A stretch of DNA of 40,172 bases from Ruminococcus sp. GTDB lineage: Bacteria; Bacillota; Clostridia; Oscillospirales; Ruminococcaceae. The stretch lies in contig SVNQ01000014.1 of the NCBI GenBank assembly GCA_015066865.1, positions 1 through 40,172 of the forward strand, read 5' to 3'. Below, one piece after another: positions 1-8,115 of the stretch; positions within the stretch are counted from its first letter, which is position 1; each line of letters opens with the position of its first letter. The position numbers and the translations under genes were made by a program. A model generated the notes under the pieces. It had not been told where the DNA came from. It saw only the letters and a program-made list of their open reading frames with translations, and ran no database searches.

Positions 1-254
1 TCTTGTTCGCTCGCTCCTTCGAGGTCATGGCGGATTTCTCAAGCGGCTGGTACGGCTCACCACCCCACCATCAGAAACAACGTACTTGGTGTATCGGTAT
101 TCAGATTTTTCAAGTTTCCAAGGCTTTTGCCTTTCTTCCTACTTTAAGTCTAACAGATTTCATTGCACTTGAAAATGCGAGAGTAATAATTCAGGATTTC
201 TACCTTTTTCAATCCAAGACAATTGTAATTCCGAGACAGATATGGTATAATTGA
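1..254 (+). other. Open frame running in from the left edge, unrecognised
   Basis: A frame is open from the window edge to a stop near 254. The first 85 bases are GC-richer than the rest, and the last codons run through a good promoter for the next gene (223-251). I recognise no domain in either half. It may be the tail of an upstream gene joined to non-coding AT-rich sequence, or simply a chance open frame. Confidence 0.15.
223..251 (+). promoter_or_regulatory. Sigma-A type promoter for the DUF6076-like gene
   Basis: The -35 box TTGTAA (223-228) and the -10 box TATAAT (246-251) are separated by 17 bases and lie just upstream of the ribosome site AAAGGAG of the gene starting at 283. Confidence 0.6.
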
Positions 255-282
255 ATCAGCAAGAGAAGAAAGGAGCCGAGTC

Positions 283-1290
283 ATGCCTACCACTTACAAA
301 AACGGAATTTATGTCGTTCTGGATGGGAACACTGTTCATCGCTATCTATGTCATCACGGTGCGTTGTCACCACTTGCAGATACAACTGTAGATGTGGAAT
401 TGATTTCCATGCTTGCAACGAACAGTTCCAACTATGAATACATCTGCGACTATATCGGCACACTTTCCGAACTGGAAGGCGGCGAAAACTTCGGCATTAT
501 TTCGGAAGAACAGGTAATGGAAGTCATTGACAAGGCTCTTAAAGTTGCAGCTGCCATTATGGAAAATGACGATATCATGGGAGAACTTCTCTATGCTGAT
601 ATTCTAAACACAACCAATATTCCTGACGATGGCACAGCGAACTTTTTTCTTCAGCTGATGAACAATGTCAACGATGCACTGAAAGCGCCGCTGCACTTTC
701 GTGAACTGTTGTTCCGCATTCTGCATAAGTGTGAACAATACGATGATGTACAGAAATGGTTTGCTGAATGTGTGTTGACAGAAACAGAACTATTCCGCAG
801 GAGCTATCAAATGGAATACATCAATCATCCAATCGGTTCAGCAGAAATGCGGCTATCGGAAACCTACTTCTTCAATCGGTTTGATGATTACTACGCATTT
901 ATGCTGTTGCATTTCGCACAGCTTTGTAAGCCGATACGCAGCTGTCAGTGCTGCGGCAGATTCTTTGTTCCGAAAACGAAAAAAATCACCCTGTACTGTG
1001 ACAGAGTGATTACTTCTGACGGTAAAACCTGCAAACAGGTTGCACCCAAGCTTATTCAAAAATTAAAGAAACAGCAGGACACCCTGCTTGCGGAATATGA
1101 CCGTGTGAAAAACCGCAATTACAAGCGGTTTGAGCGTGGCGAATGGAAACTTCCGGGGGGAGAAACAGAAAAGGATATGACGTTTGAACAGTATACCGCA
1201 TGGCTGATGCAGGCTCAGACAGCAAGGAAAGCTTATCTTTGTGGGGAGATTTCGGGGGTGGAGTTTGAGAAAGCTCTCATTGTAGAGTAA
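283..1290 (+). CDS. DUF6076-like protein with a CGNR-type zinc motif
   Basis: A 335-residue soluble protein of unknown function. The start is fixed by AAAGGAG eight bases upstream. Its C-terminal third holds a treble-clef-like cysteine set: CQCC at 221-224 followed by GRFF, C239 and C250, then a basic helix rich in K and Q. This resembles the CGNR zinc-finger layout and the DUF6076 proteins common in Clostridia, which suggests nucleic-acid binding. There is no signal peptide or membrane segment. It is a single gene with its own promoter, pointing towards the defence genes on the other strand. The family name is from memory of the motif pattern; a DNA- or RNA-binding role is inference. Confidence 0.65.
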   Translation: MPTTYKNGIYVVLDGNTVHRYLCHHGALSPLADTTVDVELISMLATNSSNYEYICDYIGTLSELEGGENFGIISEEQVMEVIDKALKVAAAIMENDDIMGELLYADILNTTNIPDDGTANFFLQLMNNVNDALKAPLHFRELLFRILHKCEQYDDVQKWFAECVLTETELFRRSYQMEYINHPIGSAEMRLSETYFFNRFDDYYAFMLLHFAQLCKPIRSCQCCGRFFVPKTKKITLYCDRVITSDGKTCKQVAPKLIQKLKKQQDTLLAEYDRVKNRNYKRFERGEWKLPGGETEKDMTFEQYTAWLMQAQTARKAYLCGEISGVEFEKALIVE

Positions 1291-1308
1291 ATGCAATAAT
1301 CCTAATGA

Positions 1309-1467
1309 GGGTCTTTTGATTTTGTTTTCCCAAACGGCAGTCACACGGTTCTGATCAAGTTGCCCGAATCACTTGACTGGCACCGTATCAAGCAGGAACT
1401 TGATAATTTTTGGTTGATTATTGTTTTAGTAGTATTAGCTTTCAAAGAGCAGACTGTGAATAAATAA
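1309..1467 (+). pseudogene. Short coding relic without a start codon
   Basis: After the stop of the preceding gene a frame of about 52 codons stays open from 1309 to TAA at 1465-1467 and has coding-like composition (it contains LIKLPESLDWHRIKQELDNF). No start codon with a ribosome site exists, and the second half turns hydrophobic and AT-rich. It looks like the broken end of a gene lost when the island was rearranged. I do not recognise the family. Confidence 0.25.
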
Positions 1468-1523
1468 TTCAGAAATAGCAGCATAAACTTAGTAAGAATA
1501 TAAAAGCAAAACATCTCATATTG

Positions 1524-3065
1524 TTACAATTTTTCAGAAAACAAATCCATAAGGCGATTATTGAACACTCTTTTAATGTCTCTAAGCGATGATAACTCTG
1601 AATAATCAAAATTAAACAGCCTTTCTCTATCCTCATCTGTAACAGTAATATTGTTAAATTGTTCTTTATATTTATTCTTAGCTTTTTCAAATAATAATTC
1701 AAGAAATTCTCTTTTTTCTAATAAAGTCGGTTTTTCAAATTCGCAGACTAAATCAAAACGTGTTTGAAGTTCGGGAGGAATTGCCTTTTTATATTCATTT
1801 TCATTAGGAATATTTGATGTAAAAATAATAATGTATCCATCCATATCATATTCTCGAGCCATAGAATCTGTAAAACGACCATCTTCTAACAGTTCTAAAA
1901 AGAACGAAAACACAGGACGAGTGGTTTTTTCAAACTCATCACAAAGTAATACAGCTACTTTACTTTTTTGTAATTTTTCACTTAGTTCGCCATGGTTACA
2001 ACCAACATATCCCGCTGGACTGCCAATCAAGCTATTAAGTGCATCTTGACTGCTATAATTCTGAAAGTTAATTTTTGCTAAATAGCTGTCTTTTTGTAGA
2101 CCATTTGCAAACAATCTGGCTACTTCAGTTTTTCCTATTCCTGATGCTCCAAACAGAAATATTGACAGCACTTTTTGTTCTTTTGCCTTGTTGAGAAGTA
2201 TAAAATTATTAAGCAACCGCTTTAATCGTTCTTTAAAATAAGAGTGACCTATCAAACTATGAGAAAAATCTGTTATAAAATTGGTATATTCTTCTTGATT
2301 AAGGTCGGTTATTTTTACAACATTTGATTCTTCAGGCTCATCTTGCCCCATATTTTGTAATTCTGGGATTAAATCACTAATTGGTTTAGCACCGTCAAAG
2401 AAAAGTGGAAAGAATTCAAGTAAATCATCTACTTGCGGCGTATGAGATATTATACTTATGTTACTGAAAAGACCAATAAATTGTTCAAATGCATAAATGA
2501 TATTTTTGTTATCATGGATTGCAAATGACATTGAGGTTAAATCAAGTAAAGCGAGTTTTTCACTTTTATTAAATTTATTGAATTCTTCTCGTCTATCTTG
2601 ATTTGCTTGTGAAAAAGTAGCAATAGGTATGTCGTTTTCATCAGCATATTCAATTATTTTTTCCAAATCTTTTGCATTGTTATACTTGTATATAAAACGC
2701 CTTTTTGTATTTTGTACTATTGGGAGTGCGGCAGTTTCCTCAACACTTGAATCTCCCTTCTCATAGTATGCTTTGTAATTCGAGAACAGCAATGGAAAAA
2801 GTTCCATTGCACTATTAACTATTCCTTCATTAACAATAACTACTGTATCACTTGTAATTCTCCGCAAATTTATATATGCAGGTTGAATATTGTTTTTTTC
2901 AATCAACAAGTAATATATTAAAGCTGATATGTCAATACAAATTTCATCGTCCTCCTCTAATTGCTGTAAAGTTTCTGAAAAAATGAAAGGATACACTTCT
3001 CTTTCTTCTTGAATTTTTCTCAATTCAGAAAGGTCTCGATATGTATATATTGTGAACGCAACCAT
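1524..3065 (-). CDS. ClpB-D2-like AAA+ ATPase with unusual N-terminal half
   Basis: 513 residues. The second half (about 265-510) is a ClpA/ClpB D2-type AAA+ module: Walker A GASGIGKT at 306-313, pore-loop GYVG at 352-355, Walker B VLLCDEFEK at 372-380, sensor-1 TSN at 416-418 and an arginine-finger-like QTRFD around 436. Such modules thread and unfold proteins as ring hexamers. It lacks a Clp N-domain, a first AAA ring and a middle coiled coil; instead it has about 260 residues I cannot assign. The stretch CIDISALIYYLL (43-54) and E80 vaguely recall the start of a PIN-type nuclease fold, but a full acidic set is not visible. The start has GGGAG nine bases upstream and lies two bases after the stop of the 321-residue gene, so the two are co-translated and probably work together. 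A defence role is inferred from position. Confidence 0.75.
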   Translation of the reverse strand: MVAFTIYTYRDLSELRKIQEEREVYPFIFSETLQQLEEDDEICIDISALIYYLLIEKNNIQPAYINLRRITSDTVVIVNEGIVNSAMELFPLLFSNYKAYYEKGDSSVEETAALPIVQNTKRRFIYKYNNAKDLEKIIEYADENDIPIATFSQANQDRREEFNKFNKSEKLALLDLTSMSFAIHDNKNIIYAFEQFIGLFSNISIISHTPQVDDLLEFFPLFFDGAKPISDLIPELQNMGQDEPEESNVVKITDLNQEEYTNFITDFSHSLIGHSYFKERLKRLLNNFILLNKAKEQKVLSIFLFGASGIGKTEVARLFANGLQKDSYLAKINFQNYSSQDALNSLIGSPAGYVGCNHGELSEKLQKSKVAVLLCDEFEKTTRPVFSFFLELLEDGRFTDSMAREYDMDGYIIIFTSNIPNENEYKKAIPPELQTRFDLVCEFEKPTLLEKREFLELLFEKAKNKYKEQFNNITVTDEDRERLFNFDYSELSSLRDIKRVFNNRLMDLFSEKL

Positions 3066-3067
3066 AA

Positions 3068-4033
3068 CTACTTTCTCCCTAAATTACTTAGCCATACGCC
3101 AAGTTTGTTCCACCAATGTGTTTTTGCATTTTGTTTTTCATCGAATTTAAAAGATACATCTTGGATTATTGCAAGGGTGTCAATGAAATGATAATCTTCC
3201 TCTGAAGATTTTGCAGCAGATACATTTGAGGTGGGACCAGAGCTGCTCTTAATAACTTTTTGAACGTCTGATTCTTGACGTTTACTTTGTTCGCCCACTT
3301 CTTTAAAATATGAAAATGTATTTGAGGTAATAAAATCTTCTCCTATTTCTCCTTTATAAATGCCAACAATTGAAACGTGTCCAATAAGTAGGTCATTAAT
3401 ACTATACTTATTTTCAAATTCACTCTGAAGTTCCATTGGAATTTTGATGATAATATCAGCTTGGGTTGATTCTTCGGTGTTGCAAATTTTACCTTTTAAA
3501 ACATATGCATAATCCTGTAACATTGAACTTACCAAATTGTTTATATCCATTCCCTCTACACGGAAACCTTTAAATGCATCTCTCTTAAGAATCAGAAACT
3601 GTCGTAAGCTTTCCTCGTCAAACAATTCTAATTCAACATTATCAATCTTTATTAGGTCGCCTTCAGAAGATTTATTCATTTCGGTAACAATTGTACAGCG
3701 CTCGATTATTCTTCTAAGCAAAATGGATTTAGTGGTTTTCACGTCTAAACTTTCAACCACTTTTGTAGATGATAATGATGTTTCTTTCGCATCAGCAGAA
3801 AGAGATGATTTAATACCATCAAGAAACATTTTTGAACCTTGTGCTGAAAGTGATGCGTTGATACCATATTGTTTTTCAAAGCTTTTTGAATTATCACGTT
3901 CGATCTTAGTTAAAATAACATTGTTTATCATCATTGCGATTTCATAAACTTTACTAAAATTCAAATAGTAAATATTAAAATCGGTTGAGTGATTTTCCTC
4001 CTGTTGAGAAATGCGTTTATTTTTCTTCGACAT
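3068..4033 (-). CDS. Unrecognised 321-residue partner of the AAA+ protein
   Basis: A soluble protein that begins with a basic, Gln/Glu-rich tail, then a helical region (about 20-110) containing a Ser/Ala/Lys-rich stretch, then a mixed alpha/beta region (about 115-240), a Ser-rich linker (about 255-280) and a short C-terminal end with two Trp. The layout faintly recalls DUF6414-type proteins of defence islands, but I cannot support that name. The start is set by GGAGGTG upstream of 4033. Its stop is two bases before the AAA+ start, so the pair forms an operon. No catalytic motif is visible. It could be a sensor or adaptor that delivers substrate to the unfoldase; that is inference only. Confidence 0.6.
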   Translation of the reverse strand: MSKKNKRISQQEENHSTDFNIYYLNFSKVYEIAMMINNVILTKIERDNSKSFEKQYGINASLSAQGSKMFLDGIKSSLSADAKETSLSSTKVVESLDVKTTKSILLRRIIERCTIVTEMNKSSEGDLIKIDNVELELFDEESLRQFLILKRDAFKGFRVEGMDINNLVSSMLQDYAYVLKGKICNTEESTQADIIIKIPMELQSEFENKYSINDLLIGHVSIVGIYKGEIGEDFITSNTFSYFKEVGEQSKRQESDVQKVIKSSSGPTSNVSAAKSSEEDYHFIDTLAIIQDVSFKFDEKQNAKTHWWNKLGVWLSNLGRK

Positions 4034-4055
4034 AATATTTCACCTCCGTTATTTT

Positions 4056-4166
4056 GCTCCTCTATCATTCGATGCATCCCCATAAGCTCCACCACGCATT
4101 CTGATTCAAAGTTCAGCTTCCCTCAGAACTCATAGGCTTCCATCACTGCACAGTCGTTGAGTTGAT
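4056..4166 (-). pseudogene. Broken second copy of the MmeI-type C-terminus
   Basis: Read on the - strand this piece encodes NQLNDCAVMEAYEF, then a stop (TGA where the intact copy has TGG for Trp), then GKLNFESECVVELMGMH. It matches the C-terminal part of the intact copy at 5077-5289 almost residue for residue, and the DNA aligns over about 110 bases with 5083-5194. It has no start codon and is cut at its 5' end, so it is a relic rather than a gene. Confidence 0.8.
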
Positions 4167-4181
4167 TATGATATTTTGCAG

Positions 4182-4400
4182 TTATTCATTCTGACTTTCT
4201 TCAAACATTTTCTTTGCAATATCAGCAATAGATTTATAGAGTTCTTTTTGTTCATCTGTCCAGTCATCACGTTCATCTGCTAATTTCTTCAACACTTCAA
4301 TAGCTACCTCTATTTCCTGTTGGGTAACCGAATCTCTATCAATGTATCCCATTGCGGCATTATATGTTTTTGTATAACAAGTCAATTGATAAAAGGTCAT
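4182..4400 (-). CDS. Small charged helical protein, partner of the nuclease-like gene
   Basis: 72 residues, mostly helical and rich in Glu, Asp and Lys, with no membrane segment. An earlier in-frame ATG at 4454 would overlap the upstream gene by 40 bases; the ATG at 4400 is preferred because AAGGAG (4409-4414) sits eight bases before it, just after the upstream stop at 4415. The 14-base gap to the nuclease-like gene shows they form one unit. A size and charge like this fit an immunity, antitoxin or controller role, but no family is recognised, so function is open. Confidence 0.6.
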   Translation of the reverse strand: MTFYQLTCYTKTYNAAMGYIDRDSVTQQEIEVAIEVLKKLADERDDWTDEQKELYKSIADIAKKMFEESQNE

Positions 4401-4414
4401 ATCATTTCTCCTTA

Positions 4415-5080
4415 TTATTTTAGATTTTCGGCTATATAACGTGAATAATGGCATAATTCATCCCTTACCTGTTTTCCTAAAGTAATGTATTCGACTTTAT
4501 AAGTATCGCATTTGCAGTAACCGATTGCATTATCGAATAAAAAGAATAGCATATCGAACTTTTCCGTGCTTTGAGATTGTACTTTCTTCACCACATCGCC
4601 CCATCTAAAAGCTGTATCTGGGTATGGAGTTTCCTTAAGAACAAATGCTAAACCGATAGTATGAAAGCCTTTGTTTCGATAGCTCGGTATTTTCTCAATC
4701 TTCTTTTTCAGCGTTTCTTCAATACAGTCAAGCTCATCTTTTGATGTAGTATGTGGATAAGAACAAGTTATGTGATCAAACTCACCCCCGAAGCGTTCTG
4801 CTTTGATTTTATACTTTTCCTCACCGGTTTTTCTGTAATGCAGCCAATTACCATCAACAATTTTGGTAGATGGGATCGCTACTTCCGTGACTTCGATTCC
4901 AAGCATATTGTTTATATCTTGCAGATCAGGAGCATCAGAAAGCTGTAAATTCTTGTACTCGTCAAAGCAATATTGTAGCGCAAGCCAAGCAAACGCTTCA
5001 GTGTAATACTTCATTTTTTCACTGTCTAATGGAGTGGTATAGACTATATCTTTCACTTCATCTGGAATTTCTATTTTCAT
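4415..5080 (-). CDS. Candidate PD-(D/E)XK-fold restriction nuclease
   Basis: 221 residues from the ATG at 5080. That start overlaps the TGA of the MmeI-C fragment by four bases (ATGA) and has GGAGGGG just before it; an upstream in-frame start at 5128 would only translate low-complexity Gly/Asp sequence from the neighbour. The segment APDLQDINNMLGIEVTEV at 50-67 has the PD...(E)xT spacing seen in many predicted PD-(D/E)XK endonucleases that carry GIEVTE in place of ExK. The helix before it contains E41. C-terminally there is a GYCKCD stretch (187-192). No methyltransferase motif is present, so it would need a protecting partner; the neighbouring type IIG enzyme or the 72-residue protein are candidates. 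The nuclease assignment rests on one motif. Confidence 0.5.
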   Translation of the reverse strand: MKIEIPDEVKDIVYTTPLDSEKMKYYTEAFAWLALQYCFDEYKNLQLSDAPDLQDINNMLGIEVTEVAIPSTKIVDGNWLHYRKTGEEKYKIKAERFGGEFDHITCSYPHTTSKDELDCIEETLKKKIEKIPSYRNKGFHTIGLAFVLKETPYPDTAFRWGDVVKKVQSQSTEKFDMLFFLFDNAIGYCKCDTYKVEYITLGKQVRDELCHYSRYIAENLK

Positions 5081-5289
5081 TTCCCCTCCGTCATCTCCCG
5101 ATACATCCCCATCAACTCCGCCACGCACTCTGATTCAGAGTTCAGCTTGCCCCAGAACCCGTACGCTTCCATAACAGCACGGTCATTGAGTTGATGCGCC
5201 TTACGCAGTTCGGGAGGCATCACCGCTTCTTCGTAGAGGTTGGCGAGGGAGTTTATGAGAATATACAGCATGGACATCATTGTTTCCAT
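5077..5289 (-). CDS. Stand-alone C-terminal fragment of an MmeI/YeeA-family methyltransferase
   Basis: 70 residues. From SLANLYEEAVMPPELRKAH through AVMEAYGF to SESECVAELMGMY it follows the conserved C-terminal end (MmeI_C-type) of large MmeI/YeeA class DNA methyltransferases, which are normally about 900 residues long. Here it is a separate frame: its ATG follows the TAG of the type IIG gene with no gap (TAGATG), so it can be translated by coupling. It lacks any catalytic part. It is best read as the leftover 3' end of a host gene whose body was replaced. Whether the peptide is made or useful is unknown. A broken second copy lies at 4056-4166. Confidence 0.7.
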   Translation of the reverse strand: METMMSMLYILINSLANLYEEAVMPPELRKAHQLNDRAVMEAYGFWGKLNSESECVAELMGMYREMTEGK

Positions 5290-7758
5290 CTATTCCTCAA
5301 AATACTGTATATCAGGCGGTAAAAAGCCATATTGTGATATCTGTGGAAGAATTTTATTTGCAAGTTCTCGGTTACACTTTCTTACATCTTCAAGCAGCGG
5401 CACTGCATCAGGAATAGCCTTTGCTGCCTCTTTGATTTGATACCAACCGATATCCCAAAGTTCAATTTTGTAGTCGAGCCATCTGATGTTTCCAAGATTA
5501 GCATACACGCACTGATACAAGGCTTTTGCTTTCAGGAGCAGTTCTTTTGCATCGTCTGATATCTCATGCGCATTTATCCATTTGGCTAAGAATCTGTCCT
5601 CATTTGCTGAAAATACTTGTCTTGTGATTTCTGTCAAACCGCACTTCCAACTTGAAACCTCGGATAACAGAAACGGATACATCTCGTTGTGTATCTGGTA
5701 AGTATTGCCCTTGTAAACAACATCCTTCATAGCAACTGTTCCGTTAGACGGAGCAAAGGCACTCCATATTACGCAGTCATTCACAAATTCCGTAGGTAAA
5801 TCGTCATTCAGCGGTTGATAGAACTGATCTCTGTCTTTGTCCCATGTGTGTTTAGGAATTCTTCTTACTGCGTGTAATACCATTGATTTTTCAAAGTTTT
5901 CTGGTATTACAGAAAACGCACCTGCGCTTGGATTAGGTCCGGAAGTTATTGTAACATAATTCTGATTCTGGAAATCGTTACCCTTACATTGCAGTGAACA
6001 AAGGAAACCTTCGGCAACTCGATCACGAACATCCTTGGTGCTTGTGCTAAGTGTGATTCCACCTGTAATAGGAGGTAGAATATACGAGTTTCTATATCTT
6101 TCTACCCATTTGCTAAGAAATGCCGACCTTTCCATCGTAGGTATTGGTTTTGTACCTATTTTCTCACAATCAGCATTGTAAACATCAAGAACAATATCCT
6201 GATTTTCAATATGTTGATTCTTGCTGAGATTCCATACAAGAAAACCAACAGGGAATTTGCCTTTTGTTCCAACAAATGTTTCAGAAGAGAATATAAATCC
6301 TCTCTCAAATTTATATGTGAAGAAATCGTCTCGAAGCTTCTGATCATTATTCGAATTAACGTACTTGATTTTTGAGAAGAGTCCAAGGTACGCTTCCTTA
6401 CCTGCAAATTCCTTGGAAATACGGTAAAGGAACTGAGCGAAAAGTTCTCGGCTTGTCTCTCCAAGTCCGTTTTCTGTCATTATCTTTTGAATGTCTGTCA
6501 TAGAAACATCATCTTTTGAGGTCTTACCTGTAGTTTTTCCTGATTTGTTGCTTGTAGCAAAAGGCGGATTTATAAAGATTATCCAGCTGATATCAGGATT
6601 CCTTAAATCGTCATAGAGCTTCTTCGGCATTTTAGGTTTTATAAACTGGCTGACCATATTCGGATTATCAATAAGGAAAATATCATCATTCAGATAGTCA
6701 TATTGAAAAACTGTCGCCGTCGGGAAAATTCTCTTGCAGTAGCTCGCATCATCTTCTAAAAGCGTGGAGATATAACAATTATCAAGCACAGAGCTCTCAA
6801 TAAGGTATTCCAGATTACCTGTTCCTGCTGCCATATCCCATATACGCCAGTTGCCCTGCTTGTATTTCTCGGATCCAACTGTCCTCTTTATGTATTCAAA
6901 TGCCTTTGCAGCGAAATCAATAGGGGTATAGAATTCACCTGTGAATCGTCTGCTAAAGTCCTCAGACAGACGATCAATTTTCTGACGGATAGCTTTTATT
7001 ATTGCAGGATTCTGTACCTTTTCATAAATGTTCCAGAAGTAGTTGTACTCATTCATCGGCACGGATTTTGAAATAGTTCCGTCGCCTAATCTGAAAAGGA
7101 TTTCATTGTCGCCAATTACCTTTGAACGTCCTTCTTCTATATCAGAAACAAAGTATTCAGATGCCTTATGACCATTCTCAACGTATTTTTTGAAAAGGGT
7201 ACACCAATAATAGAATACATTCTCGAAATTATCCTCATTAATATCCTTTTTATCAGTCTGGAATAATGGCTGTTGAGCAACAGCATAAACATGGTTAACG
7301 AATAGATCTTCTTCTGCTGGATTCTCAAATCTATACATATGTATATCAGCTATTAATGGAGACTGTTTTAAAGATTCTACAAGCACAGGACACGGCTGAC
7401 TCGCAGCTCTATCCCAGTCATATTTTGCACTTGCATTATAAAACAGGTGGAAGTCTCTTGTACGAACAAAAAAACCTTCGTTTTTATCAACAATACATAT
7501 CGTCTCAGGAACCGGATCAGTTGAAGCACCAAATTTGAGTTTACGAACATAGTAGAGAGTCTGTGCTATAACCTTAGCTCTTTCTGTTCTGCTTTTGAAG
7601 TTACGGTCATGTTTAAACTCAAAGAGGGTATTATTTGTATAGAGATCGATCTTATATTTATGCGTAACGAGCTTGATCTTAAAGAATTTGGCGAATTCAG
7701 ATTTGACTTCTTCCTCGTCTTTACACAGCACAAGTAAATCATAAAGTCTTTTTGCCAT
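5290..7758 (-). CDS. Type IIG-like bifunctional restriction-modification enzyme
   Basis: 822 residues. The N-terminal part has a PD-(D/E)XK-like nuclease motif, D38 followed by EFK at 47-49 in IDLYTNNTLFEFK. The middle is an N6-adenine gamma-class methyltransferase: FTGEFYTP at 272-279, SAM motif I DMAAGTGNLE at 308-317 and catalytic motif IV NPPF at 397-400. The last ~300 residues would form the target-recognition region. Such enzymes cut and methylate DNA with one chain. The start at 7758 is chosen because GAGGTG lies eight bases before it; the ATG five codons earlier overlaps that site. The gene begins inside a relic of an MmeI-type N-terminus and ends directly against an MmeI-type C-terminus. 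It appears intact. Confidence 0.85.
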   Translation of the reverse strand: MAKRLYDLLVLCKDEEEVKSEFAKFFKIKLVTHKYKIDLYTNNTLFEFKHDRNFKSRTERAKVIAQTLYYVRKLKFGASTDPVPETICIVDKNEGFFVRTRDFHLFYNASAKYDWDRAASQPCPVLVESLKQSPLIADIHMYRFENPAEEDLFVNHVYAVAQQPLFQTDKKDINEDNFENVFYYWCTLFKKYVENGHKASEYFVSDIEEGRSKVIGDNEILFRLGDGTISKSVPMNEYNYFWNIYEKVQNPAIIKAIRQKIDRLSEDFSRRFTGEFYTPIDFAAKAFEYIKRTVGSEKYKQGNWRIWDMAAGTGNLEYLIESSVLDNCYISTLLEDDASYCKRIFPTATVFQYDYLNDDIFLIDNPNMVSQFIKPKMPKKLYDDLRNPDISWIIFINPPFATSNKSGKTTGKTSKDDVSMTDIQKIMTENGLGETSRELFAQFLYRISKEFAGKEAYLGLFSKIKYVNSNNDQKLRDDFFTYKFERGFIFSSETFVGTKGKFPVGFLVWNLSKNQHIENQDIVLDVYNADCEKIGTKPIPTMERSAFLSKWVERYRNSYILPPITGGITLSTSTKDVRDRVAEGFLCSLQCKGNDFQNQNYVTITSGPNPSAGAFSVIPENFEKSMVLHAVRRIPKHTWDKDRDQFYQPLNDDLPTEFVNDCVIWSAFAPSNGTVAMKDVVYKGNTYQIHNEMYPFLLSEVSSWKCGLTEITRQVFSANEDRFLAKWINAHEISDDAKELLLKAKALYQCVYANLGNIRWLDYKIELWDIGWYQIKEAAKAIPDAVPLLEDVRKCNRELANKILPQISQYGFLPPDIQYFEE

Positions 7759-7846
7759 AATAATACACCTCATTCATTTCGTAGTCTTTATCCTTCCGGT
7801 ATTTAACAAATGCCTTCGCTGCGGATTTTTGTTCTTTTTCGGTCAT
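7739..7846 (-). pseudogene. N-terminal relic of an MmeI/YeeA-family methyltransferase
   Basis: A 35-codon frame with an excellent ribosome site (GGGAGG, eight bases before ATG 7846). Its first 23 residues, MTEKEQKSAAKAFVKYRKDK and on, match the usual start of MmeI/YeeA-family methyltransferases (AAKxFAxxWxGKGYE pattern), with Trp replaced by Arg and two Gly by Asp. After that the frame is lost and runs 20 bases into the type IIG gene before a stop. It now probably serves as a translated leader bringing ribosomes to the type IIG start at 7758. Confidence 0.65.
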
Positions 7847-7888
7847 GGGTTTATCCTCCCTTAAAAAAATGCATAACTACTCATGATA

Positions 7889-7917
7889 ATTATAGCATAT
7901 AATTGAAGAAAATTCAA
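7889..7917 (-). promoter_or_regulatory. Promoter for the restriction-gene operon
   Basis: On the - strand TTGAAT (7912-7917), 17 bases and TATAAT (7889-7894), with TGC giving an extended -10. It lies about 45 bases before the N-terminal relic and probably drives the island genes down to 4182 or further. Confidence 0.65.
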
Positions 7918-8071
7918 GTTTTTCTGTGCTTTTCCGGCAAAAAATCACCTTTGAACTGATACGATTTAGACTCTACTGAAATACGAAGTGACTCCCAATT
8001 TTCCGCAGTTTTTCTTAATTCCGATTTTGCGTGACTCTTTATCTGCAACTCGAGGGGAGTGTTTTATACAC

Positions 8072-8109
8072 AAAAAGGAATCCTCGGAAACGACGTATTT
8101 CCGAGGATT
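8072..8109 (-). terminator. Intrinsic terminator of the tRNA-Thr transcript
   Basis: A perfect 12-bp stem (8079-8090 with 8098-8109) with a seven-base loop is followed on the - strand by CCTTTTT. It begins a few bases after the tRNA CCA end. Confidence 0.8.
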
Positions 8110-8115
8110 TTGCTT

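Larger units (their letters stand above)
4056..5194. repeat. Pair of ~110-bp direct repeats flanking a two-gene cassette
   Basis: Copies at 4056-4166 and 5083-5194 lie in the same orientation and are clearly homologous with scattered substitutions. They enclose exactly the nuclease-like gene (4415-5080) and its small partner (4182-4400). The repeat is the 3' end of an MmeI/YeeA-family gene. This is what is left if the cassette entered by recombination at that gene end. Confidence 0.75.

Noticed and set aside
1..90. Group II intron end or transposase fragment at the left edge
   Set aside because: The GAGCCGTACC stretch on the - strand recalls intron domain V, but the pairing strand is missing and no maturase or transposase motif is visible.
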